This document shows positions 1-8,948 of a DNA stretch of 64,000 nt, piece after piece. The translations under genes were made by a program, and so were the position numbers. The notes below the pieces were generated by a model. It saw only the letters and a list, made by a program, of their open reading frames with translations, had not been told where the DNA came from and searched no databases. The stretch is from Janthinobacterium sp. BJB426 (GTDB taxonomy: Bacteria > Pseudomonadota > Gammaproteobacteria > Burkholderiales > Burkholderiaceae_D): positions 394,011 through 458,010 of the forward strand of contig NZ_PDZL01000004.1 of the NCBI RefSeq assembly GCF_002735705.1, given 5' to 3'. Each line of letters begins with the position of its first letter. Within the stretch, counting starts at the first letter, position 1.

Positions 1-236
1 ACCCGACCACCGAGCAGGGCTTGCAGGCGCTGATCGAAAAACCGACCACGGGACCGGCCGCGAATGGCTGGAAAGCGGGCGGCTACCTGGAAAAAATGCC
101 GAAGGATCCATGGGGCAACCCGTACCAGTTCCTGTCGCCGGGCGTGAAAGGCGAAGTCGACATCATTTCGCTGGGCGCCGACGGCCAGCCTGGCGGTAGC
201 GGCGACGACGCCGATATCGGTTCCTGGGAACTGTAA
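1..236 (+). CDS. gspG: T2SS major pseudopilin GspG, C-terminal part (5' truncated by window edge)
   Basis: Only the last 77 codons or so are inside the window, in the frame that begins at base 3. The tail carries the GspG C-terminal hallmarks: a [10 protein letters not shown] stretch, [13 protein letters not shown], and the acidic calcium-binding end [10 protein letters not shown]...DDADIG. GspG is the major subunit of the periplasmic pseudopilus of the type II secretion system, which is thought to push folded exoproteins through the GspD channel. The stop is 12 bases before gspH, so it belongs to the same operon. The prepilin peptide and any promoter lie upstream of the window. The identification is firm because these C-terminal motifs are diagnostic for the family. 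Confidence 0.95.
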   Translation, partial: PTTEQGLQALIEKPTTGPAANGWKAGGYLEKMPKDPWGNPYQFLSPGVKGEVDIISLGADGQPGGSGDDADIGSWEL

Positions 237-248
237 GTTTTCCATTGC

Positions 249-743
249 ATGCCTGCCATGACCACCGGTCGCGCACCGCCCCGGCCACGCGCCAGCGGCT
301 TCACGCTGATCGAATTGCTGGTGGTGATGGTCATCATCGGCGTGACCCTGGGCCTGGTGTCGCTGAACGCGATGCCGAATGGCCAGCAAGCCTTGCAAAA
401 GGAAGCCGAGCGCATCGCGCTGCTGCTGCAACTGGCGCGCGATGAAGCCATCGTGCGCAGCCGGCAGGTGGCGTTCGAGGCTGACGAAAATCAATACCGT
501 TTCCTGGTTCTCAATGAAAAGCTGTGGCAGCCCGTGACGCAGGACGATTTGCTGCGCGAGCGCGCGTTTGCCAACACGCCCATGCTGCTCAGCGTGCAGC
601 CCTCGAACAGCGTGGCCCAGCCGCTGCGCATCATCTTCGGCCGCGAACCGGTCGACAAGCCTTTCGTGCTGACTTTGGCCAGTGGCGAGCGCAGCGTGGC
701 CATCCGCGCCGACGGCATCGGCCACTTCACGGTCGAGCAATGA
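249..743 (+). CDS. gspH: T2SS minor pseudopilin GspH
   Basis: A 164-residue minor pseudopilin. It has a short basic leader and a prepilin peptidase site after Gly17 (G/FTLIE, with the conserved Glu at mature position 5, residue 22), followed by a hydrophobic helix to about residue 40. The C-terminal half is a GspH-like beta domain. Minor pseudopilins GspH, I, J and K cap the pseudopilus in the inner membrane and periplasm. ATG 249 was used; an in-frame ATG at 258 would only shorten the leader. No strong Shine-Dalgarno is visible, which suits translation coupled to gspG 12 bases upstream. The stop overlaps the gspI start (ATGA). Confidence 0.93.
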   Translation: MPAMTTGRAPPRPRASGFTLIELLVVMVIIGVTLGLVSLNAMPNGQQALQKEAERIALLLQLARDEAIVRSRQVAFEADENQYRFLVLNEKLWQPVTQDDLLRERAFANTPMLLSVQPSNSVAQPLRIIFGREPVDKPFVLTLASGERSVAIRADGIGHFTVEQ

Positions 744-1123
744 TGGCCTTCCCACGACAACGCCGCCAGCGTGGCTTTACTTTGCTGGAAGTCCTGGTCG
801 CCCTCGTCATCGTCGGCACGGCCCTGGGCGCCTCCCTGCGCGCCGTCGGCAGCCTGACGCAAAACAGCGACGGCTTGCGCAGCGCCATGATGGCCACCTG
901 GTCGGCGGAAAACCATTTGGTGCGCTTGCGCCTGGCGAAAACGTTCCCGCAGACGGGCAAGCGCACGGTCGACTGCCCGCAGGGCGATTTAAAACTCATT
1001 TGCGAAGAGGAAGTGGTGGCCACGCCGAATCCCCGCATCCGGCAAGTGCGCGTCAACGTGTACGACGCGCAATATCCGGCCCGGCGCATCGTGCGCCTGG
1101 TATTACTTTCCTTTAACGACTGA
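740..1123 (+). CDS. gspI: T2SS minor pseudopilin GspI
   Basis: 127 residues starting at ATG 740, which overlaps the gspH stop. The reading frame stays open further upstream, but the type IV prepilin leader fixes the start: a basic leader, cleavage after Gly12 (G/FTLLE, Glu17 at mature +5) and a hydrophobic helix to about residue 35. Size and the C-terminal region fit GspI, which nucleates the pseudopilus tip together with GspJ and GspK. The stop overlaps the gspJ start by one base, indicating translational coupling. Confidence 0.93.
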   Translation: MMAFPRQRRQRGFTLLEVLVALVIVGTALGASLRAVGSLTQNSDGLRSAMMATWSAENHLVRLRLAKTFPQTGKRTVDCPQGDLKLICEEEVVATPNPRIRQVRVNVYDAQYPARRIVRLVLLSFND

Positions 1124-1746
1124 TGGCGCGCCGTCATCTTCCCGCCAAGGGGTTCACCCTGATCGAGCTGCTCGTGGCGATCGGCATCCTGGCCATGGTC
1201 GCCGTGTTGGGCTGGCGCGGCCTGGACAGCATCATGCGCTCGCGCGAAGTGCTGACCAGCCAGCTGGAACAGGCGCGCGGCATGCAGCTGGCGTTTGCCC
1301 AGATGCAGAGCGATTGCGACCACCTGGCCGGCGCCGGCCAGAACAATACCCTGCTGAATGGCCGCATCAACCTGTCGGCGGAGACTGACCGCCTGACCCT
1401 GGTGCGCCTGGCCGCCTCGGAACAGGAGCCGCAGCAGTTGCAAGTGGTCACTTACCGCCTGCGCGGCGGCGTGCTGACGCGGCGCGAGTCGAACGGCACG
1501 CGCGACCTGGCCGTGCTCGACACCCTGTGGCAGGCGGCGCGCGACGATACCGATACCTCCAGCGCCGACGTCACCTTGATGAACGGCGTCGACAGCATGG
1601 TCATGCGCGGCTGGAACAATGGCGCCTGGAACGTGCTGACGGCGGGCGCCACCATCTCCACGCAAGTGCCGGGCCTGGAAGTGACCCTGCAGATGCCGGG
1701 CCAGGACGCGGGCCTGTCGAAAGTCTTTTTATTGGGGCCGGGATGA
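1123..1746 (+). CDS. gspJ: T2SS minor pseudopilin GspJ
   Basis: 207 residues. The prepilin site is after Gly10 (G/FTLIE), with a hydrophobic helix at about residues 11-30 and then a larger globular periplasmic domain, as in GspJ. The start codon shares its first base with the gspI stop and its own stop overlaps gspK, so expression is coupled. It would assemble with GspI and GspK at the pseudopilus tip. Confidence 0.93.
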   Translation: MARRHLPAKGFTLIELLVAIGILAMVAVLGWRGLDSIMRSREVLTSQLEQARGMQLAFAQMQSDCDHLAGAGQNNTLLNGRINLSAETDRLTLVRLAASEQEPQQLQVVTYRLRGGVLTRRESNGTRDLAVLDTLWQAARDDTDTSSADVTLMNGVDSMVMRGWNNGAWNVLTAGATISTQVPGLEVTLQMPGQDAGLSKVFLLGPG

Positions 1747-2717
1747 CGCGCTTCAAGTTTCCCTCGCGCCAGCGCGGCGTGGCCGTCATCACGGCCCTGC
1801 TGCTGACGGCGCTGGCTATTACCGTTGTCGCCAGCCTGTTCTGGCAGCAGCAGGTGCAAGTGCGTTCGATGGAAAACCAGCGCCTGCGCCTGCAGACGCA
1901 GTGGGCCATGCGTGGCATGGTCGACTTCGCCCGCTTCTGGCTGCGGCAGGACAACCCCATGCTGACGGCGCTCGATGGCGTTTGGGCCACGCCCATCGAG
2001 GAAGCGCGGCTCGACGATTATGTGGACCGCGAAAAGGTCGACACGGAAAAATTCGACGCCACCGTCTCGGGCCGCGCACTCGATGCGCAGGCGCGCTTCA
2101 ATATTACGAACCTGCTTGAAGCCACGGGCGGCATCAATGCGAAGCAGGTGCTGGCCTACCAGCGACTGTTATCCAACTTGCAGCTCGATAGTTCCCTGGC
2201 GCAAGCGACGGCCGATGCCGTGCTGCGCGCGAAGCCGAAACCGCGCACTGTTGCCAGCGGCACCGACGGCAAGACGCCCGCCGCCATGCCCGCATCGGGC
2301 GGCGGCAGCGAGCCGGTGGCGTTCACGCAGGTCGAGGATTTGCTGGCCGTGCCTGGCTACACGCCACAGATCATTGAAAAACTGCGCGATTTCATCATCG
2401 TATTGCCGGAAATAACGCCCGTGAACGTGAATACGGCCCCGGCCGAGGTGCTGGCGGCCGTGACGATGATGTCGCTGTCCGAGGCCAGCGCCCTGACTTT
2501 GAGCAATCCGCGCAAAAAGTTTGTCGATAAGTTAAATTTCCAGAATAATATTAATGCTGCATTGATTGAAGGCGTGGAACTCGATGTGAAGAGCCGCTAC
2601 TTCCTCACCGTCATCCGCGTGCGGCTGGATCGTGCCGCCCTGGACGCCGTGGCGCTCGTCAATCGAAAAACGGATCCGCAACGCACCACCAGCCTGGTCT
2701 GGCTGCGGGAAAATTAA
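1743..2717 (+). CDS. gspK: T2SS minor pseudopilin GspK
   Basis: 324 residues from ATG 1743 in an ATGA overlap with gspJ; the open frame upstream of this ATG is not coding. The leader ends at Gly12 (G/VAVITALLL). GspK characteristically lacks the Glu at mature position 5, and here that position is Thr. The long periplasmic part contains the PVNVNTAPAEVL helix-hairpin-helix-like stretch typical of GspK. It is the largest minor pseudopilin and sits at the pseudopilus tip. A Pro/Gly/Ser-rich low-complexity segment lies around residues 175-195. Confidence 0.93.
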   Translation: MTRFKFPSRQRGVAVITALLLTALAITVVASLFWQQQVQVRSMENQRLRLQTQWAMRGMVDFARFWLRQDNPMLTALDGVWATPIEEARLDDYVDREKVDTEKFDATVSGRALDAQARFNITNLLEATGGINAKQVLAYQRLLSNLQLDSSLAQATADAVLRAKPKPRTVASGTDGKTPAAMPASGGGSEPVAFTQVEDLLAVPGYTPQIIEKLRDFIIVLPEITPVNVNTAPAEVLAAVTMMSLSEASALTLSNPRKKFVDKLNFQNNINAALIEGVELDVKSRYFLTVIRVRLDRAALDAVALVNRKTDPQRTTSLVWLREN

Positions 2718-2736
2718 CAGCTGAAAGCGAGTCACT

Positions 2737-3966
2737 TTGACAATATTGTATATCCGTCACCCGGCCAAGGCGTCTACCAACAGCGCGCCTGCCTGCTCCT
2801 TTGTGCTGGCCGGCGACGGCGGCGCCCTGTTGCAACAGGGCAGCGCGCCGCTGGGCAGCCTGGGCCAGCTGATCGCCGGCGCGAAGCAGGTGCTGCTGCT
2901 GCTGGCCGCGGCCGATGTGACCCTGCTGCGCCTGAAAATGCCGCCGCTGGCCGGCGCCCGTTTGCGCGCAGCCTTGCCGGGCCTGGTGGAAGAACACATT
3001 TTGGGCGACGCGCAGGATTGCCTGCTGGTTGCCGGCGCGCCCGACGCTGCCGGCATGCGCACGGTGGCCGTGGCGCAGCGCGCCTGGGCCGAGGTACTCG
3101 TCAAGGCTTTGCTGGCGCAGGGCGCGCGCAAGGTGGTGCTGCTGCCGTCGCAGCTGTGCCTGCCCTTGCAGCCGGGCAGCGTGACGGCCGCCTTGCAGGC
3201 AAGCGGCGACGGCCTGGAACTGGCCTTGCGCCAGGCGCCGCAAGAGGGCCTGGGCCTGGTCTTGCCGCCCCAGCCGCAGCAGGCGCTGCTGACGACGCGC
3301 GCCTTTGCCGGCGATGTGCCGCTGACGGTCTATGTGGCGCAGGCCGAGCTGGCGCACTATCAACAGCTGGCCGCCGGCATGGAGGGTGTGACGGTGGAGC
3401 TGGACCACTGGGCGCACTGGATCGCCGGCGCCAAGGGCGCGGGACTGGACCTGGCCGGCGCCCTGGGCACGGCCACGGGATCGGCCACTGAATGGCGCCG
3501 CTGGCGCTGGCCGCTGCGCCTGGCGCTGCTGGCCGTGATCGTCAACCTGGCCGGCATGAATATCGAATGGATGCGCCTGAAGCGCGAGGCCGCCACCGTG
3601 CGCACCTCGATGCAGCAAACCTTCAAGGCTGCGTATCCGAACGAAGCGCCCGTGTATGGCCTGGAAGCGGAGCAGATGCGGCGCAATATCGCCGCTGCCC
3701 GCCTGCAGGGCGGGCAGGCCAGCATGGATGATTTTACGAGCATGAGCGCGGCCCTGGGCGAGGCGCTGGGCGGCCTGGCCGGGCGCGGCGTGGTGGCCTC
3801 GCTGGAATACCGCGAGCGCAGCCTGATCGTCAGGCTGAAGCCGGACATGGTCGACGCCAGCGCCCAGGCGCAGGTACGCGATGGCCTGGCCGCGCGCAAA
3901 CTGGCCTTGAATGAAACGGCGCCGGGCGTGTGGAAGATCACGCCGGTCACGGGAGCAAAAGCATGA
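2737..3966 (+). CDS. gspL: T2SS inner-membrane platform protein GspL
   Basis: 409 residues with a TTG start at 2737, preceded by a GAAAGCGAG ribosome-binding region. No ATG occurs until deep inside the conserved cytoplasmic domain, so TTG is the best choice. The protein has a large N-terminal cytoplasmic actin-like domain that docks the ATPase GspE, one transmembrane helix at about residues 258-275, and a periplasmic ferredoxin-like domain. GspL pairs with GspM, encoded immediately downstream in an ATGA overlap. The TTG may keep GspL synthesis low relative to the pseudopilins. Confidence 0.92.
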   Translation: MTILYIRHPAKASTNSAPACSFVLAGDGGALLQQGSAPLGSLGQLIAGAKQVLLLLAAADVTLLRLKMPPLAGARLRAALPGLVEEHILGDAQDCLLVAGAPDAAGMRTVAVAQRAWAEVLVKALLAQGARKVVLLPSQLCLPLQPGSVTAALQASGDGLELALRQAPQEGLGLVLPPQPQQALLTTRAFAGDVPLTVYVAQAELAHYQQLAAGMEGVTVELDHWAHWIAGAKGAGLDLAGALGTATGSATEWRRWRWPLRLALLAVIVNLAGMNIEWMRLKREAATVRTSMQQTFKAAYPNEAPVYGLEAEQMRRNIAAARLQGGQASMDDFTSMSAALGEALGGLAGRGVVASLEYRERSLIVRLKPDMVDASAQAQVRDGLAARKLALNETAPGVWKITPVTGAKA

Positions 3967-4496
3967 GTGCAGCAGTCAACAAGGCGCGCGCCGCGTGGGC
4001 GGGGCAGCAGCAGGCCGTGCAGGCCTTCTGGGCCGAACGCACGCAGCAGGAGCGCAAGCTCCTGACTATCGGCGGCGTGGTGGCGGGGCTGGCCCTCGTT
4101 TACGCCGTGTTTTTCGAGCCGGCCTGGACGGGCCGCATCGCCTTGCAAAAGAGCTTGCCCGAGCTGCGCCAGAATGCGGCCCAGCTGCAGGCGCTGGCGC
4201 GTGAAGCGGGCGACCTGGCGCGTCAGGCGCCCGTGCAGGTGGCGCCGATGAGCCGTGACAGCCTCGATGCGTCGCTGAAGGCGCGCGGCCTGGCGCCGCA
4301 ATCGCTGTCGCTGACGGGAGAATACGCGCGCGTGCAATTGAACGGCGTGCCGTTCGCCAGCGTCATGCTGTGGCTCGATGGCTTGCGCCGCGAAGGCCGC
4401 GTGGCGGTGCAGGAAGCGAAGATCACGGCGCAGGGCAAGGCGGGCTTGGTCGACGCCAGTTTGAGCCTGCACCAGAGCCCGGGCGCGGCGCGATGA
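3963..4496 (+). CDS. gspM: T2SS inner-membrane platform protein GspM
   Basis: 177 residues from ATG 3963, which overlaps the gspL stop. A short cytoplasmic N-terminus is followed by one transmembrane helix at about residues 33-51 and a periplasmic ferredoxin-like domain with an Ala/Gln-rich helical stretch. This is the architecture of GspM, the partner of GspL in the inner-membrane assembly platform. Sequence conservation in this family is weak, so the call leans on topology, size and its place between gspL and gspN. Confidence 0.9.
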   Translation: MSAAVNKARAAWAGQQQAVQAFWAERTQQERKLLTIGGVVAGLALVYAVFFEPAWTGRIALQKSLPELRQNAAQLQALAREAGDLARQAPVQVAPMSRDSLDASLKARGLAPQSLSLTGEYARVQLNGVPFASVMLWLDGLRREGRVAVQEAKITAQGKAGLVDASLSLHQSPGAAR

Positions 4497-5269
4497 TGCG
4501 CCTGCTTGGCTGGCTGCTGGCCATCATCGTCAGCGTCTGCGTTACCCTGCTGGTATTCTTCCCCGCCGGCTGGGTGGCCAGTCTCGTGGAAAAGCAGACG
4601 GGCGGACGTTTGACCTTGGGCGACGCGCAAGGTACCCTGTGGCGCGGCTCGGCCTTTGTCGGCGGGGCGGCCAGCGCGAATGGCGCCGTGACGCCGCTGC
4701 TGCCGGGGCGCTTCAGCTGGCGCATTTCGCCGTCCGTGCTGTGGGGATCGGTGGACGTGGAATTGCAGAATGCGCAGGCGCTGTCGCAGGCCGTCAATTT
4801 GCGCGGCTCGTGGTCGCACTGGCAAGTCAGCCCGGCGGCCCTGCTGCTGCCGGCCGATGGCCTGGGCGGCCTGGGTGCACCGTTAAATACCGTGGCGCCG
4901 ACGGGCAGCATGCGCCTGTCGTGGAGCACCTTGCAGCTGGCACTGGAACAACAGCAGTTTTCCGCCGTCGGCCGCACGACCTTGCAGATGACGGACATGG
5001 CCTCGCGCCTGTCATCCTTGCGTCCGTTGGGCAGTTACGAGCTTGATTTCGATTGGCAGGGGCAGCAGGCGACGTTGACCTTGCGTTCCATCAAGGGACC
5101 GCTGCTGCTCGACGGCAGCGGCAGCCTGAATCAGGGGCGCATGCAGTTTTCCGGCCAGGCCCAGGCCGCAGCAGGATATGAAGAGACCTTGGCGAGTTTG
5201 TTGAATTTGCTGGGACAGCGCCGTAGCAATAGCGAAAAAAACATCATCGCCTTAGAGTTCAGACAATGA
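4493..5269 (+). CDS. gspN: T2SS protein GspN
   Basis: 258 residues from ATG 4493 (ATGA overlap with gspM). An N-terminal signal-anchor occupies about residues 4-24. The periplasmic domain has the GspN pattern, with the TLGDAQGTLWRG motif near residue 42 and later beta-rich repeats. GspN is an accessory T2SS component present in only some systems and its precise role is unsettled. The stop overlaps gspD (ATGA). Confidence 0.9.
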   Translation: MMRLLGWLLAIIVSVCVTLLVFFPAGWVASLVEKQTGGRLTLGDAQGTLWRGSAFVGGAASANGAVTPLLPGRFSWRISPSVLWGSVDVELQNAQALSQAVNLRGSWSHWQVSPAALLLPADGLGGLGAPLNTVAPTGSMRLSWSTLQLALEQQQFSAVGRTTLQMTDMASRLSSLRPLGSYELDFDWQGQQATLTLRSIKGPLLLDGSGSLNQGRMQFSGQAQAAAGYEETLASLLNLLGQRRSNSEKNIIALEFRQ

Positions 5270-7506
5270 AAAAACCATCCGTGAGCCCAATTACCTCCTC
5301 CTTCTCGCTGCGCCGCCTGTCGGCCGCCGCCTTGCTGTGCTGTTCCGTGGCCGGCATGCCGGCACCCGTCTGGGCCGCGCCCGGCGATGAAGCGGCGCTC
5401 AATTTCGTCGGCGCCGACATCGAGTCGGTGATCAAGGCGGTGGGCCATTACACCAACATCAATTTCGTCATCGACCCGCGCGTCAAGGGCACGATCACGC
5501 TGGTGTCGGAAAAATCGATCAGCAAGACGCAGGCGTTCGCGCTGCTGGCCTCGGCCTTGCGCCTGCAGGGCTATGCGGTGGTTTCCGGCGACGGCTATGC
5601 GAAAGTGGTGCCGGAAGCGGATGCCAAGCTGCAATCCGTGCCGACCCAGGTGGGCAACGGCGCCAGCCAGGTGAAGGGCGACCAGATCGCCACGCAGGTG
5701 TTTTACCTGAACTACGAATCGTCGGCCAACCTGCTTGCCGTGCTGCGCCCCCTGATTTCGCCGAACAACACGATCAACGCCAACCCGGGCAACAACTCGC
5801 TGGTGATCACCGATTACGCGGATAACCTCAAGCGCCTGGCGAAGATCATCGCCGCGCTCGACGTGCCCGCCTCGACGGACCTGGACGTGATTCCCGTGCG
5901 CTATGCCATCGCGTCCGACCTGGCCTCGATGGTGAATAAACTGATGGAAGGCGGGAATGCGGCCGGCGCCGCAGGGGGCGACGCGGGCAAGGTGTCCGTG
6001 CTGGCCGACCCGCGCACCAATTCGCTGGTGCTGCGCGCGCCGTCGGCGGCGCGCGCCAACCTGGCCAAGTCGCTGATCTCGAAGCTGGATCAGCCGACCA
6101 CGCAGCTGGGCAATGTGCACGTGGTGTACCTGAAAAATGCGGACGCCACCAAGCTGGCGCAAACCCTGCGTTCGGTGGTGACGTCGGACGGCACGGCCGC
6201 CTCGGCGCAGCAGCCGAGCAACAACAGCCTGAATACGAATAACCAGAATAACCAGGGCGGCGGCATGAACAGCACTGGCCTGGGCGGCAATACGCAAAGC
6301 GGCACCACGGGCGGCGCTTCGCTGAGCAACGGGCCGCAGCAGCTGTCGTCGGGCGGCGCGGCCGGCTTCATCCAGGCCGACGCATCGACGAATACCCTGA
6401 TCCTGACCTGCAACGAGGCCGTCTACCGCAACCTGCGCGCCGTGATCGACCAGCTCGACGTGCGCCGCGCCCAGGTCTACATCGAGGCGCTGATCGTCGA
6501 AGTGACGTCGGCCAAGGCGTCCGAGTTCGGCGTGCAGTGGCTGGGGCTTTCCGGCGACAGCAGCAGCAGCTACCGCGTGGGCGCGCTGCAGTCGTTCGCC
6601 GGCGGCACCGACAACAATATCGCCAAGCTGGCGCTGGGCGGCGGCAAGGTGCTGCCGACGGGCGGCCTGACCCTGGGCATCTTCAAGCAGATCAACGGCG
6701 CGCTGGGCCTGGGCGCCGTGGCGCATGCGCTGGAATCGGACGGCAACGCGAACATCCTGTCGACGCCGAACCTGATCACCCTGGACAACGAGCTGGCGAC
6801 CATCAAGGTGGGCCAGAACGTGCCTATCCTGACGGGCCAGTACACCAGCACGGCCGGCACCAACACGAATCCGTTCCAGACCATCGACCGCAAGGAAGTG
6901 GGCCTGACCCTGAAGGTGCGTCCGCAGATTTCCGAAGGCGGCACGATCAAGCTGGGCATCTATCATGAGACGTCGAGCGTCGACAAATCCACGTCGACAG
7001 CCGTCAGCGGCATCACCATCAACAACCGCGTGATCGAGAACAATGTGCTGGCCGACGACGGCCAGATCATCGTGCTCGGTGGCCTGATCGAGGACAGCAC
7101 GGGCGACAACGCGGAAAAAGTGCGCGGCCTGGGCGACATTCCCCTGATCGGCAACCTGTTCAAGTACCAGACGCGCGAGCGCAAGAAAACCAATCTGATG
7201 ATCTTCCTGCGCCCTGTCATCGTGCGCAACAAGGAACAGAGCGGCAGCCTGGCGGCCGACCGCTACGACTACATGCGTTCGGCCGAGACGGCCGCCGTGC
7301 CGGCCACGGGCAATCTGATGCTGAAAGACCTGGGCACGCCCGTGCTGCCTGCCTTGCAGGATGGCCAGCCGGTGGGCGGCAACATGGTGACGCGTCCCGT
7401 GCCGCCGGCACCGACGCCGCCGCCAGGCGCGCCGGCCAACGCGGCCACGCCGCCGCAGTCGCTGCTGCAGCAATATCAGCAACAACCGCAGCAGCCGCAG
7501 AAGTGA
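5266..7506 (+). CDS. gspD: T2SS outer-membrane secretin GspD
   Basis: 746 residues. A signal peptide ends near residue 38 (VWAAP). It is followed by the N0 domain (DIESVIKAVG), repeated N1-N3 ring domains, and the C-terminal secretin domain with VGQNVPILTGQ and GLIEDSTG...KVRGLGDIPLIGNLFK (about residues 605-635). N3 holds a Gly/Asn/Gln/Ser-rich insert of about 60 residues near residue 320. The C-terminus is Pro/Gln-rich. GspD forms the multimeric outer-membrane gate. No separate pilotin (GspS) gene is seen here. It follows gspN in an ATGA overlap and precedes gspE by 10 bases. Confidence 0.97.
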   Translation: MKKPSVSPITSSFSLRRLSAAALLCCSVAGMPAPVWAAPGDEAALNFVGADIESVIKAVGHYTNINFVIDPRVKGTITLVSEKSISKTQAFALLASALRLQGYAVVSGDGYAKVVPEADAKLQSVPTQVGNGASQVKGDQIATQVFYLNYESSANLLAVLRPLISPNNTINANPGNNSLVITDYADNLKRLAKIIAALDVPASTDLDVIPVRYAIASDLASMVNKLMEGGNAAGAAGGDAGKVSVLADPRTNSLVLRAPSAARANLAKSLISKLDQPTTQLGNVHVVYLKNADATKLAQTLRSVVTSDGTAASAQQPSNNSLNTNNQNNQGGGMNSTGLGGNTQSGTTGGASLSNGPQQLSSGGAAGFIQADASTNTLILTCNEAVYRNLRAVIDQLDVRRAQVYIEALIVEVTSAKASEFGVQWLGLSGDSSSSYRVGALQSFAGGTDNNIAKLALGGGKVLPTGGLTLGIFKQINGALGLGAVAHALESDGNANILSTPNLITLDNELATIKVGQNVPILTGQYTSTAGTNTNPFQTIDRKEVGLTLKVRPQISEGGTIKLGIYHETSSVDKSTSTAVSGITINNRVIENNVLADDGQIIVLGGLIEDSTGDNAEKVRGLGDIPLIGNLFKYQTRERKKTNLMIFLRPVIVRNKEQSGSLAADRYDYMRSAETAAVPATGNLMLKDLGTPVLPALQDGQPVGGNMVTRPVPPAPTPPPGAPANAATPPQSLLQQYQQQPQQPQK

Positions 7507-7516
7507 TGGGACAGTC

Positions 7517-8938
7517 ATGAGTAATCTGCTTCCCTACGCCTACGCGCGCGATTTCGGCTTGCTGGCCCGGCCCGGCGCCGTCGACGGTGCCCCCGTCGAG
7601 GTGCTGGTGGCCGCATCGACGGCGCCGGCGGCGATTGCCGAAGTGTCGCGCCGTTTCGGCCAGATCCAGCTGACGGTGCTGCCGCGCGGCGAACTCGATG
7701 CGGCCATTGCCGGCGCCTACGCGGGCGGCGGCGGCGACGCGTCGCAGATGGCCGATGAATTCGACGCCGACCTCGATCTGACCAAGCTGCTGCAGGACGT
7801 GCCGGCCATCGAGGATTTGCTGGAATCGTCCGACGACGCGCCCGTCATCCGCATGATCAACGCGCTGCTGACGCAGGCGCTGCGCGAAGGCGCGTCCGAT
7901 ATCCACATCGAGCCGTTCGAGCAGACCTCCGTTGTGCGCTTTCGCATCGACGGCAGCCTGCGCGACGTGGTGCGCCCCCGCAAGGCCATCCACGGCTCGC
8001 TGATTTCGCGCATCAAGATCATGGCGCAGCTCGACATCGCCGAAAAGCGCTTGCCGCAGGACGGCCGCATCACCCTGCGCGTGGGCGGCAAACCCGTCGA
8101 CGTGCGCGTCTCGACCCTGCCCACCGGGCATGGCGAACGGGCCGTATTGCGTTTGCTGGACAAGGAAGCGGGGCGCCTCGACCTGCAGCACCTGGGCATG
8201 AGCGCGCCCATGCTGGGGCAGTTCGACGGCCTGATCACGCAGCCGCACGGCATCGTGCTCGTCACGGGCCCCACCGGCTCGGGCAAGACGACGACCCTGT
8301 ACGCGGCGCTGTCGATGCTGAACGCCACCACCACGAACATCCTGACGGTGGAAGACCCGATCGAGTACGACCTGGCCGGTGTCGGCCAGACGCAAGTCAA
8401 TCCGCGCATCGACATGACATTTGCCAAGGCGCTGCGGGCGATTTTGCGGCAAGATCCCGATGTGATCATGATCGGCGAGATCCGCGACCTGGAAACGGCG
8501 CAGATCGCCGTGCAGGCATCCTTGACGGGCCATCTGGTGCTGGCGACTTTGCACACGAACGACGCCTCTGCGGCCGTCACGCGTTTGCTCGACATGGGCA
8601 TCGAGCCGTTCCTGCTGTCCTCGTCCCTGCTCGGCGTGCTGGCGCAGCGCCTGGTGCGCAAATTGTGCGGCTCCTGCAAGACCTTCGACGGGCAATACTG
8701 GCAGGCGGTCGGCTGCGAACATTGCGGCCAGACGGGCTACCAGGGGCGTGTCGGCGTATATGAACTGCTGCGCACGACGGAGCAGATCCGCGCGCAGATC
8801 CACAACCGCGCGTCGGAAGCGGAAGTGCGCACGGTGGCCCTGCAGGACGGCATGACGAGCATGCGCGACGACGGCGAACGCTGGCTGCGCGACGGCACCA
8901 CCACGCAGGCTGAATTGCTGCGCGTGACCAAAGACTAG
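7517..8938 (+). CDS. gspE: T2SS ATPase GspE
   Basis: 473 residues, a cytoplasmic hexameric ATPase that drives pseudopilus assembly through GspL. The Walker A motif GPTGSGKTTT is near residue 252, the Asp box (VEDPIEYDL) and Walker B (DVIMIGEIRDLETA) follow, and a His box (LATLHTNDA) is present. The metal-binding C-terminal insert keeps both CxxC pairs (CGSC and CEHC). The N-terminal domain is shorter than in many GspE proteins. It starts 10 bases after the gspD stop and is followed 10 bases later by gspF. Confidence 0.97.
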   Translation: MSNLLPYAYARDFGLLARPGAVDGAPVEVLVAASTAPAAIAEVSRRFGQIQLTVLPRGELDAAIAGAYAGGGGDASQMADEFDADLDLTKLLQDVPAIEDLLESSDDAPVIRMINALLTQALREGASDIHIEPFEQTSVVRFRIDGSLRDVVRPRKAIHGSLISRIKIMAQLDIAEKRLPQDGRITLRVGGKPVDVRVSTLPTGHGERAVLRLLDKEAGRLDLQHLGMSAPMLGQFDGLITQPHGIVLVTGPTGSGKTTTLYAALSMLNATTTNILTVEDPIEYDLAGVGQTQVNPRIDMTFAKALRAILRQDPDVIMIGEIRDLETAQIAVQASLTGHLVLATLHTNDASAAVTRLLDMGIEPFLLSSSLLGVLAQRLVRKLCGSCKTFDGQYWQAVGCEHCGQTGYQGRVGVYELLRTTEQIRAQIHNRASEAEVRTVALQDGMTSMRDDGERWLRDGTTTQAELLRVTKD

Positions 8939-8948
8939 GCCCGCCACC

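Noticed and set aside
2737..2742. TTGACA at the gspL start as a -35 promoter box
   Set aside because: No -10 element follows at 16-18 bases, and the TTG is better explained as the start codon of gspL.
5131..7518. 795-codon open frame on the minus strand across gspD
   Set aside because: It is antisense to the clear secretin gene, has low-complexity Arg/His/Gln composition, and no domain or ribosome-binding site. High GC content makes such frames common.
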